From Pseudonocardia sp. MH-G8 (GTDB lineage Bacteria > Actinomycetota > Actinomycetes > Mycobacteriales > Pseudonocardiaceae), in the NCBI RefSeq assembly GCF_002262885.1, contig NZ_NKYF01000043.1, forward strand, positions 1-57,400: a DNA stretch of 57,400 nucleotides. Direction: 5' to 3'. Position numbers and translations under genes: made by a program. This document shows, piece after piece, positions 17,268-24,290 of the stretch (its first letter is position 1; every line of letters begins with the position of its first letter). A model generated the notes under the pieces. That model made no database searches and was not told where the DNA came from. It was given only the letters and a program-made list of their open reading frames with translations.

Positions 17268-17852
17268 CTACGACGCGACCGGATGGTGATAGCGCCGGGC
17301 TTGGGTTGCGACCCGGGCCCCGAGGTGGCGTGCCGTGGTCACGTCGGCGGCGTGGACGGCGTCCGGGCCTCGGTCGTTCCAGGTCTGGGCGCCCGCGCCG
17401 AGGTAGAACCCGAGCCGGTTGTCGTCGTATTCGCTGCTGGTGGTGGTGTTCCAGCCGGGCATCAGGCCCAGACTGACCCAGTGCATGCCGTGTTGTGCGG
17501 CTAGCAGGGCCAGGTACTGCAGCGTGTGCAGCTTGTCGCCGCTCATCGATCCGGAGTTGGTGAACCCGGACGCGAATTTGTCCAGCCATTTCTGGGTCAT
17601 CCAACGCTTCGAGGTCGCTTCGGCGAATGCGTGGAACGCCCCGGATGCCGACCCCATGTAGGTCGGTGTTCCGAAGATGATCGCGTCACTGGCATCGAGG
17701 ATCGCCCACTTCTCGTCGGTCATGTCAGCGACGTCGACCATGTCGACGCGGGCCTCGCGCACCGACTCGACACCGTCGCCGACTGCCTTGGCGATCACGA
17801 GAGTGTGCCCGTAGCCGGAGTAGTAAGCGATGGCGACGTGAACGGATGGCAT
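17268..17852 (-). CDS. WrbA-like flavodoxin-fold NAD(P)H:quinone oxidoreductase
   Basis: 194 residues with a flavodoxin fold: FMN phosphate loop AYYSGYGHTLVIAKAV near the N-terminus, isoalloxazine-contact loop FGTPTYMGSASGAFHAF, and the third FMN loop NSGSMSGDKLHTLQYLALLA. The family reduces quinones by two electrons or acts as a flavin shuttle in the cytoplasm. The start ATG 17852 sits after AGGATCTGAC; the longer frame upstream belongs to aldo/keto reductase debris. It is downstream of that debris and, with it, divergent from a TetR gene, so it probably was the second gene of a TetR-controlled redox operon. Confidence 0.87.
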   Translation of the reverse strand: MPSVHVAIAYYSGYGHTLVIAKAVGDGVESVREARVDMVDVADMTDEKWAILDASDAIIFGTPTYMGSASGAFHAFAEATSKRWMTQKWLDKFASGFTNSGSMSGDKLHTLQYLALLAAQHGMHWVSLGLMPGWNTTTSSEYDDNRLGFYLGAGAQTWNDRGPDAVHAADVTTARHLGARVATQARRYHHPVAS

Positions 17853-17881
17853 GTCAGATCCTTTCGTCGTGCAGGGTTGGC

Positions 17882-18194
17882 TCAGGACTCGCGTGAGACT
17901 GCGATCTCGGTCATGTCCGGGCAGCGATCGCCGGCCAATGAGCGGACGTCGTTGCCTTGCGGCTGGGCAGCCATAGCGCCGGTCGGCACCAGGGTGTGAT
18001 CGATGTCTCGAGCGAACAGCGGCCACTCCGACTGCGGGGCGGCGATCGGATGGATGGCGTTGGCTTCGCGTAGCTCGTCCCGGACATGGCGGCCGTATCG
18101 AGGTCGTATCGAACATCGTCACGCCCCGCTCAAGAGCCGCATCCAATGCCGCGCGAGCGGCCGGCTCGCCGGTGTCGCCATAGAACTCGCTCAT
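17882..18194 (-). pseudogene. Aldo/keto reductase remnant with internal deletion
   Basis: From 18194 the minus strand reads MSEFYGDTGEPAARAALDAA and ERGVTMFDTTSI, the N-terminal barrel segment of YajO/Tas-type aldo/keto reductases (GMSEFYG-TDE~~ ALELGVTFLDTA). After 18093 the frame is lost, and another frame gives REANAIHPIAAPQSEWPLFA and RDIDHTLVPTGAM, which corresponds to strand 6 (QSEYSLWTRD) much further along the family. About 110 codons including the catalytic Tyr and Lys are missing. It ends at TGA 17884-17882. Visible: two homologous blocks in different frames; inferred: deletion and decay. Confidence 0.65.
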
Positions 18195-18291
18195 CCCCTG
18201 CAGTCCAGACCCTGCGCCCCACTGTCAGACCTCGACCACCGAGCCGGGCCTGCTCTACCCGTTTGCCGTCAGCCACTTCTGATCCTCACTT

Positions 18292-18335
18292 GTTGACAGT
18301 GATAACGGTACGACCGTGACGTTGGCACTGTCAAC
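18292..18335. promoter_or_regulatory. TetR operator candidate: perfect 10-bp inverted repeat
   Basis: GTTGACAGTG (18292-18301) and CACTGTCAAC (18326-18335) are exact reverse complements 24 bp apart. GATAAC (18301-18306) and GTTATC (18350-18355) make a second nested pair. The repeats occupy the promoter region 30-70 bp before the TetR start at 18364 and upstream of the minus-strand redox genes. TTGACA within the repeat could serve as a -35 element on either strand. Confidence 0.65.
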
Positions 18336-18363
18336 GTCAACAGGACTCTGTTATCGTCGACAC

Positions 18364-19140
18364 ATGAAACCCGACGATCGCCGCGGCGGCGGGTCCGACG
18401 AGCAACGCGAGCGCATCCTGAGCTCGGCGGTGAAACTGCTCGCCGATGCCGGGCCATCTGCGCTGTCCACCCGAGCCGTCGCGGCAGCGGCCGGAGTCCA
18501 GACGCCGACGCTGTACCGGCTCTTCGCAGACAAGGACGGGCTGCTCGACGCCGTGGCCAGCTTCGGCTTCGAGGGCTACCTCACCGAGAAGCGCGCGTTC
18601 GAGCCCAGCGCGGACCCGGTCGACGACCTGCGCCGGGGCTGGGAGGTGCACGTCGAGTTCGGGTTGGCCAACCCCGCCCTCTACACGTTGATGTACGGAA
18701 ACCTGCGGCCGGGCCGCCGCCCCGCGGCGGCAACGGAGAACCGGACAATCCTGCGCGGCATGCTCGAACGCGCCAAAGTGCAGGGCCTGCTCCGGGTGCC
18801 TGTCGAGGCGGCTGTGGTGGCCATCGAGGCGTCCACGACAGGCGCGGTTCTACTCCTGCTGGCCCAGCCGGAACAGGCGCGGCACGCCCAGCTGATCCGA
18901 CCACTGCGCGACATCGTGCTCGATGCCCTGATGGCGCAAGCGGAACCGCGCGCCGACGACCGCTCCCACATCGCCGACCGTGCACAGTCACTGCTCGCGA
19001 TCGTCACCCCCGCCAGCAACGCCGATCCCGTGACCGATGCAGGCTTCAGTGTCTTCGAAGCCGGCCTGCTGCGCGAATGGCTCGCACGGCTCAACGAGGC
19101 CCACAAATCCGTCGGTAGCAGCAACCCGGCATCTCGATAA
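18364..19140 (+). CDS. TetR-family transcriptional regulator
   Basis: 258 residues. Helix-turn-helix at about residues 15-60: ERILSSAVKLLADAGPSALS, RAVAAAAGVQTPTLYRLFAD, KDGLLDAVASFGF. The C-terminal domain (HVEFGLANPALYTLMYG) is of the TetR_C-type found with redox genes. It is divergent from the WrbA-like gene and an aldo/keto reductase remnant; the shared region holds a perfect inverted repeat. Autorepression plus control of the redox genes is the simplest reading. ATG 18364 is used because the longer frame would start inside the operator. Confidence 0.85.
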   Translation: MKPDDRRGGGSDEQRERILSSAVKLLADAGPSALSTRAVAAAAGVQTPTLYRLFADKDGLLDAVASFGFEGYLTEKRAFEPSADPVDDLRRGWEVHVEFGLANPALYTLMYGNLRPGRRPAAATENRTILRGMLERAKVQGLLRVPVEAAVVAIEASTTGAVLLLLAQPEQARHAQLIRPLRDIVLDALMAQAEPRADDRSHIADRAQSLLAIVTPASNADPVTDAGFSVFEAGLLREWLARLNEAHKSVGSSNPASR

Positions 19141-19924
19141 CCGCGGCTAGCTTGCTGGCACGGCCGAGTCAAGTTCTGGGTTCACGCGGCCAGTCCGGCC
19201 TCCTGGATGAGTTGATCAATAGCCCGGCGGTAGTTGCGCGCGCTGCGCACGATCCACGGATAGGAGTCGCCGTGCGCGTCGCGGCGGCGTTCGGTGCGGA
19301 ACTACGAGGTCTTCTCCTGTATCCGCCCGATGAACAGCACGCCCTGCTGCGCGGTGAACCGCGCGAGGTGCTCGTGCATCACGTCGTCCTTGCGCCGGCC
19401 CTTGACGAAGTCCCCCAGGCACCTGCTGGTCATGGGTGACGCGGCGCATCGCGGTGCTGAACGCGTCGGTGATCTTCCCCAGTCGGCCGGAAAGCCGGCA
19501 TACACATAGCCGGCCGGCAATTCTGGCGGCGGTCGTGGGGTCTCCGGCGCACGGCCCTCGCCCCTCTGCCGGCGGAACCGGCGCCATCGCTCCGCGGACA
19601 GAACTTGATGTTGCCGTTGGCCATGGTATGGCCACACGATGCCGCGCCCACTGCGCGCGGCTCTGCGCGCCACTGCAATGTGGCAACGGTCCCAGGTCAT
19701 GGCCTGACCGCTGCTCGGCCACGAAGTCGGAGATTGCGGCCGGCTTGGCGGCGAGGTCCTGCGCGAGCGGGTTCTTCTCGGGGCTGAGCGACCCGCGATG
19801 ATCGTGGGCGTGCGGCGTTCTGATGATGGAGGCCGGGTTGGTGGCCCAGTAGTCCCCATCAGCACAAACGGCCCCTCCCGATCTCGCATTATGTGAAGCA
19901 GCGACTGGGTGTGCCGCAGGGGTG
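19141..19924 (-). pseudogene. Decayed gene fragments of unknown family
   Basis: There is no intact gene in these 784 bases. On the minus strand, coding-like pieces lie in several frames: FTAQQGVLFIGRIQEKTS followed in another frame by FRTERRRDAHGDSYPWIVRS and RNYRRAIDQLIQEAGLAA, ending at TGA 19184-19182; further up AQDLAAKPAAISDFVAEQ and MANGNIKFCPRSD. Order and direction are consistent, so I read this as one frameshifted ancestral gene transcribed leftward, cut at both ends. I do not recognise the family. The direction is opposite to the TetR gene that ends at 19140. Confidence 0.45.
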
Positions 19925-20974
19925 TCAGGCGCGCAGGCGAGAGCCTGCCTCGCTCACCGCGTGATGTAGCGGGAGGCCTGTCAACAGGCGCTCCAGCTCG
20001 TCGGCCACCAATCGGCCCAGATCGGCGCGTTCGCCGCCCACGCTGCCGGCGGTATGGCCGGTGAGCTGCACGTTCGGCAGGTCGTAGAGGGGGGAGTCGG
20101 CGGCCGGTGGCTCATCGGTGGTGACGTCGAGGACCGCCTCGACATCGGGTCGGGCGGTGAGCAGCTCCACCAGGTCGGTCTCCCGCACGAGCGCGCCCCG
20201 CGCGGTGTTGACGAAGGTGGCGCGGGGTGGCAGCACCTCGAGGTGTTCGAGCCGGATGAGGTCGTCGGTGATGCCCGGGATCCACGGGGCGTGCACGCTG
20301 ACCACACGGCTCGTGGCGAACAGCTCGTGCAGGGACCGGGTGAGCCGGACGCCGTTGAGGGCGGCCTCGGTCTCGGTGAGGTGCGGGTCCCAGACGAGGA
20401 CGTCCGCGCGCAGGGCCCGGACCCGGTCGCGCACCTTGCGCGCGATCGACCCGAACGCGACGAGCCCGATCGTCTGCCGGTAGATGCCGGGCACGTCGGT
20501 GAAGTCGGGGAGCCGGCGTTCGGTGGACATGACCCTGGCCCGCCGGTGGGTGTCCTTGAGCGCGAGGACGATCTGGGCGTAGACGTACTCGGCGACCGGC
20601 TCGTTGTTCGCGTCCGCCGCGCTGACCACCGTGACACCGCGCCGCCACACCGTCGGGGTGACGAGCTGGCGGATCGAGCCCGCCGCGTGCAGCACCGCCC
20701 GGAGCCGGGGCATCCGGCCGAGCAGCTGGTCGGTGATCTGGGGCGCGCCCCAGCCTGTGATCAGCACCTCGACGTCGTCCAGGTCGGTGCGCTCGATGAA
20801 TGCACGGGCGTCGAGGGGCCCCGGGCCGAGGTCGACGATCTCGGAGATCCGGCGCCAGGTGTCGTCGGCGAAGACGTACGGCCGGGCGTCGGGATCCATC
20901 ACCAGCAGGGCAGGCGGGCGCACGGCACGTTCCCGGTGTGCTGGACGGGCGGGCAGCGTGGACTCGGACGGCAC
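19925..20974 (-). CDS. D-isomer-specific 2-hydroxyacid dehydrogenase
   Basis: About 349 residues. The catalytic triad positions are present: Arg in NTARGALVRE, Glu in DVTTDEPPAADSPL and His in LTGHTAGSVG. The NAD-binding loop reads GLVAFGSIARKV, where the usual GxGxxG has alanine for two glycines. The enzyme would interconvert a 2-hydroxyacid and a 2-oxoacid. GTG 20974 is the preferred start because it keeps the N-terminal strand RPPALLVMDP; no strong ribosome site is seen and the frame is open to 21100. It diverges from a sugar-type ABC operon across two LacI-like operators, so it likely acts on the imported substrate or its product. Confidence 0.83.
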   Translation of the reverse strand: MPSESTLPARPAHRERAVRPPALLVMDPDARPYVFADDTWRRISEIVDLGPGPLDARAFIERTDLDDVEVLITGWGAPQITDQLLGRMPRLRAVLHAAGSIRQLVTPTVWRRGVTVVSAADANNEPVAEYVYAQIVLALKDTHRRARVMSTERRLPDFTDVPGIYRQTIGLVAFGSIARKVRDRVRALRADVLVWDPHLTETEAALNGVRLTRSLHELFATSRVVSVHAPWIPGITDDLIRLEHLEVLPPRATFVNTARGALVRETDLVELLTARPDVEAVLDVTTDEPPAADSPLYDLPNVQLTGHTAGSVGGERADLGRLVADELERLLTGLPLHHAVSEAGSRLRA

Positions 20975-21002
20975 GGCGGTGACTGTACGCGACGTGCCGG
21001 TA

Positions 21003-21022
21003 CTGGGAATGCGCGTTCCCAG
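21003..21022. promoter_or_regulatory. LacI-type operator, site 1
   Basis: CTGGGAATGCGCGTTCCCAG is palindromic at all but the central pair of positions. It lies 29 bp upstream of the GTG start of the dehydrogenase gene. A LacI-family repressor is encoded at the far end of the module (25986-27035). Confidence 0.7.
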
Positions 21023-21102
21023 AGTCTTCGCGCGCGATGTCCTGGTCGGAGGGATGGGCTGTTGACCGCCTCCACCTCCGCCCGTAGTGTCGCCGCTCAC
21101 GA

Positions 21103-21120
21103 TCGGAATGCGCTATCCCA
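21103..21120. promoter_or_regulatory. LacI-type operator, site 2
   Basis: TCGGAATGCGCTATCCCA shares GGAATGCGC and TCCCA with site 1 in the same orientation and spacing, with two mismatches to perfect symmetry. It is 40 bp before the start of the substrate-binding protein gene. The two sites are about 100 bp apart centre to centre. Confidence 0.6.
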
Positions 21121-21159
21121 ACCCCTTCCCGGCGATGCCGCCGGTCTCGAGGAGATGAC

Positions 21160-22437
21160 GTGCGCAAGCGTTCGATGCTGAACCTGGTGGCGATCACCGC
21201 GGCCGCAGTGCTCGGCCTGGCCGCCTGTGCGGGCCCCGTCGAGTCGGGGGGTCCGATCACGCTCACCATGTCGTCCTGGGCCTCGGGGATCGAGAAGCGC
21301 GTCGCGGTGTGGAACGCAGCCCACCCGGACGTGCAGGTCGAGCTGACCAAGCCGGGCGGCAACGAGAACGTGTACGCGAAGCTGGTGGCGGCGACGCACG
21401 CCGACGAGGCGCCGGACATCGCCCAGATCGAGTACTCGGTGATGCCGTCCATGGTCACCGGTCAGGTGGCCCGCGACGTCTCCGCGTACTTCGCGCCGTA
21501 CGCCGAGAAGTTCGGCGAGGGCGCCCGCAGGCTCGTCACGTTCGACGGTGTGGTCTACGGCGTGCCGCAGGACCTCGGCCCGATGCTCATGCTGTACCGC
21601 CACGACAAGTTCGCCGAGTACGGGCTGGAGGTGCCCACCACGTGGGCCGAGTTCGCGGCGGTCGCGGAGCAGCTGCACGAGAAGGCGCCCGACGTGGAGC
21701 TGGCGAACCTCAGCTCGAACGACGCCAACATCTTCTCCGGCCTGGTCCAGCAGGCCGGGGGCAACTGGTGGGAGGTCGACGGCGAGGCGTGGACCGTCTC
21801 GGTCGACTCGCCGCAGACCAGGCAGGTCGCCGACTTCTGGCAGGACCTCGCCGACCGCGAGCTCATCGGCACCCTGCCCTCGGCGACGCCGGAGTACAAC
21901 GAGGCGGTGGCGAGCGGGCGGATCCTCGCCCTCGTCACCGGCGTGTGGGGTCCCGGCCCGACGGCCGGCATCGCGCCCGACACGGCCGGCAACTGGGCCG
22001 CGGCGCGCACCCCCGCCTGGACGCCGGGCGACCACACCGTCGGCTTCATCGGCGGGTCGTCGAACATCGTGACGACCTCCAGCGACCACCCGGCGGAGGC
22101 CGCGGAGTTCGTGCTCTGGCTCAACGCGTCCGACGAGGGCGCCGCGGGCCTCACCGAGATCAACAAGTTTCCGGCGGCCACCCACGGCCAGCAGGTGCCC
22201 CGCACGCCCCCGACGTTGATGCCGGACGACGAAAGCTACTGGCCGCTCGCCGCCGAGATCGCCCAGGAGACCTTCGACGTCCGATGGGGTCCGAACACGC
22301 AGGTCGCCTTCACCGCGTTCGGCGACGAACTGGGCGAGGCGATCGGCAACGGCAGTTCCTGGAGCGACGCGCTCGGCGGCGTCCAGCGCGTCGTCGCGGA
22401 CAACCTGACGCGAATCGGCTACACCGTCGCCGGCTGA
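21160..22437 (+). CDS. ABC transporter substrate-binding lipoprotein (family 1, carbohydrate type)
   Basis: A 425-residue extracellular protein anchored by lipid: signal peptide RKRSMLNLVAITAAAVLGLA with lipobox LAAC near residue 22. The mature protein has the type I solute-binding pattern: ITLTMSSWASG, IEKRVAVWNAAHPDVQVEL, DIAQIEYSVMPS, GVPQDLGPMLMLYRHDKF and a late WLNASDEGAAG hinge region. It binds a sugar or sugar-acid outside the membrane and delivers it to the permeases that follow. Start is GTG 21160 after ggag. It is the first gene of a four-gene operon preceded by a LacI-type operator; no ATPase gene is included. Confidence 0.9.
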   Translation: MRKRSMLNLVAITAAAVLGLAACAGPVESGGPITLTMSSWASGIEKRVAVWNAAHPDVQVELTKPGGNENVYAKLVAATHADEAPDIAQIEYSVMPSMVTGQVARDVSAYFAPYAEKFGEGARRLVTFDGVVYGVPQDLGPMLMLYRHDKFAEYGLEVPTTWAEFAAVAEQLHEKAPDVELANLSSNDANIFSGLVQQAGGNWWEVDGEAWTVSVDSPQTRQVADFWQDLADRELIGTLPSATPEYNEAVASGRILALVTGVWGPGPTAGIAPDTAGNWAAARTPAWTPGDHTVGFIGGSSNIVTTSSDHPAEAAEFVLWLNASDEGAAGLTEINKFPAATHGQQVPRTPPTLMPDDESYWPLAAEIAQETFDVRWGPNTQVAFTAFGDELGEAIGNGSSWSDALGGVQRVVADNLTRIGYTVAG

Positions 22438-22464
22438 TCGCCCGACCCCGAGAGGAGGATTGCC

Positions 22465-23430
22465 ATGACCGCCACCCTGCCCGTCCGGCGCACCGCTGAT
22501 CCGCGCCGACGGCCACTTGCTCCGCGACGTCGGCCGCTGCGCGTCCGCGCCACGCCGTACCTGTTCCTGGGGCCCGCTGCGCTGCTGTTCCTCGGGCTCA
22601 TCGCGGTGCCGATCGGCTACGCCGTCGTCCTGAGCCTGTTCGGGCCGCGGGTCAGCGGCGGCGCCTACGGGGTGCGCAGGCAGGTGTTCCTCGGCCTCGA
22701 GAACTACGCGCGCAGCCTGACGGACTCGGTGCTGCTCGAGAGCATCGGACGGATGTTCCTCTTCGCGCTGATCATGGTGCCGCTCATGATGGGCTCGGCC
22801 CTGCTGTTCGCCCTCCTGCTCGACGCGCCCCGCACCCGGCTGAAGGGCCCTGCCCGCACGGCGATCTTCCTGCCGTACGCGGTGCCCGGCGTGATCGCCT
22901 CGCTCATGTGGGGCTTCCTCTACCTCCCCTCGACCAGCCCCGCCGTCGACCTCGGGCGGCTGGTCGGGGTGGAGCTGCCCGACCTGCTCAACGGGCCGAT
23001 CGTCTACGGCTCGATCGCGAACATCGTGATCTGGAGCGGTGTCGGCTTCAACATGATCATCTTGTACACGAGCCTGCGCTCCATCCCGGAGGAGACGATC
23101 GACGCCGCCCGCATCGACGGGGCGAACGAGCGCCAGATCGCCTGGTACATCAAGGTGCCCTCGGTGCTGCCCGCGCTGACCCTGACCGGCCTGTTCTGCA
23201 TCCTCGGAGCCCTGCAGACCTACAGCGAGCCGACCACCCTCAGCTCGCTCACGACGGGCATCTCGTCCACGTTCTTCCCGCTGATGAAGGTGTACCAGGA
23301 CGCTTTCGCCAACGACGACCTGAACCACGCCGCGGCGACGTCGGTGCTGCTCGCGGTGGGCACGCTGCTGTTGTCGCTGCTCATCCTGAAACTCTTCGCC
23401 ACGCGGGCGAACGGGAGCCAGGACGGATGA
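22465..23430 (+). CDS. Carbohydrate ABC transporter permease, MalF type
   Basis: 321 residues, six predicted membrane helices after an arginine-rich cytoplasmic N-terminus. The coupling (EAA) loop is visible as EETIDAARIDGANERQIAWY followed by IKVPSVLPAL, the contact site for an ATPase. Helix 1 is YLFLGPAALLFLGLIAVPIGY. It pairs with the MalG-type permease downstream to form the channel. It starts 27 bp after the binding-protein gene with a strong site (gagaggagg) and overlaps the next gene by four bases (ATGA). Confidence 0.9.
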   Translation: MTATLPVRRTADPRRRPLAPRRRPLRVRATPYLFLGPAALLFLGLIAVPIGYAVVLSLFGPRVSGGAYGVRRQVFLGLENYARSLTDSVLLESIGRMFLFALIMVPLMMGSALLFALLLDAPRTRLKGPARTAIFLPYAVPGVIASLMWGFLYLPSTSPAVDLGRLVGVELPDLLNGPIVYGSIANIVIWSGVGFNMIILYTSLRSIPEETIDAARIDGANERQIAWYIKVPSVLPALTLTGLFCILGALQTYSEPTTLSSLTTGISSTFFPLMKVYQDAFANDDLNHAAATSVLLAVGTLLLSLLILKLFATRANGSQDG

Positions 23431-24290
23431 GCACCCTGACCGCCGCGTCACCGCAGCGGGGCCGGACAGGCGGACTCCTGTCCACCGCGGTCCTCGTCAT
23501 CGGCGCCCTCTACTGCCTCGTGCCGATCGCCTGGGTGGTCGTCGCCTCGACGAAGAGCCCGGGGGAGCTCTTCACGACGTTCACGTTCCAGCCCGGGTCC
23601 GGGCTGATCGAGAACCTGACCGACCTCCTGACCTACTCCGACGGCGCCTTCATCGGGTGGGCGGGCAACACGTTCGTCTACGCCGGGCTGGGCGCGATGC
23701 TGTGCACGCTGGTCTCGGCCGCCGCGGGATACGCACTGGCCCGGTTCGAGTTCGGCGGCAAGCGCGCGGTGCACCTGACGCTGCTGGCCAGCGTGCTCGT
23801 GCCCGGCATCGCACTGGCCATCCCGCAGTACATGGTGATGGCGCAACTGGACCTGACCAACACCATGTGGTCGGTGCTGCTCCCGTCGATCATCAGCCCG
23901 TTCGGCATCTACCTGGCGATGGTGTTCGCGGCAGGCGCGGTGCCGGTCGAGGTGATCGAGTCGGGCCGGATGGACGGCGCGGGTGAGGGCCGCATCTTCA
24001 TGACGATCGTCCTGCCGATGATGCTGCCCGGCCTGGTGACAGTCTTCCTGCTCCAGTTCGTCGGCATCTGGAACAACTTCCTGCTGCCGTTCCTCATGCT
24101 GTCCGACGACAGCCTGTTCCCCCTGACGATGGGGCTGTTCAACCTGCTCAACCGCGGGGCGAACGAGAGCTTGCTCTACACGCTGGCGATCGCCGGGTCC
24201 GCGCTGTCGGTGCTCCCGCTGATCGCCCTCGTCCTCGTCCTGCAACGGTTCTGGCGGCTCGACCTGCTCAGCGGAGGGACCAAGGGATGA
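23427..24290 (+). CDS. Carbohydrate ABC transporter permease, MalG type
   Basis: 287 residues, six membrane helices. EAA loop: VEVIESGRMDGAGEGRIFMT followed by IVLPMMLPGL. The C-terminal helix ends VLVLQRFWRLDLLSGGTKG, as usual for MalG relatives. The start ATG 23427 overlaps the stop of the MalF-type gene and the stop overlaps the next ATG (24287), so the whole operon is translationally coupled. The upstream extension of the frame is a shadow of the MalF gene. An ATPase must be supplied from elsewhere, as with MsiK-type shared ATPases of actinomycetes (established in Streptomyces; inferred here). Confidence 0.9.
   Translation: MSTLTAASPQRGRTGGLLSTAVLVIGALYCLVPIAWVVVASTKSPGELFTTFTFQPGSGLIENLTDLLTYSDGAFIGWAGNTFVYAGLGAMLCTLVSAAAGYALARFEFGGKRAVHLTLLASVLVPGIALAIPQYMVMAQLDLTNTMWSVLLPSIISPFGIYLAMVFAAGAVPVEVIESGRMDGAGEGRIFMTIVLPMMLPGLVTVFLLQFVGIWNNFLLPFLMLSDDSLFPLTMGLFNLLNRGANESLLYTLAIAGSALSVLPLIALVLVLQRFWRLDLLSGGTKG

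Noticed and set aside
21097..23451. 784-codon antisense frame across the ABC operon
   Set aside because: Low-complexity shadow composition (Arg, His, Gly, Val) with clear coding on the other strand.
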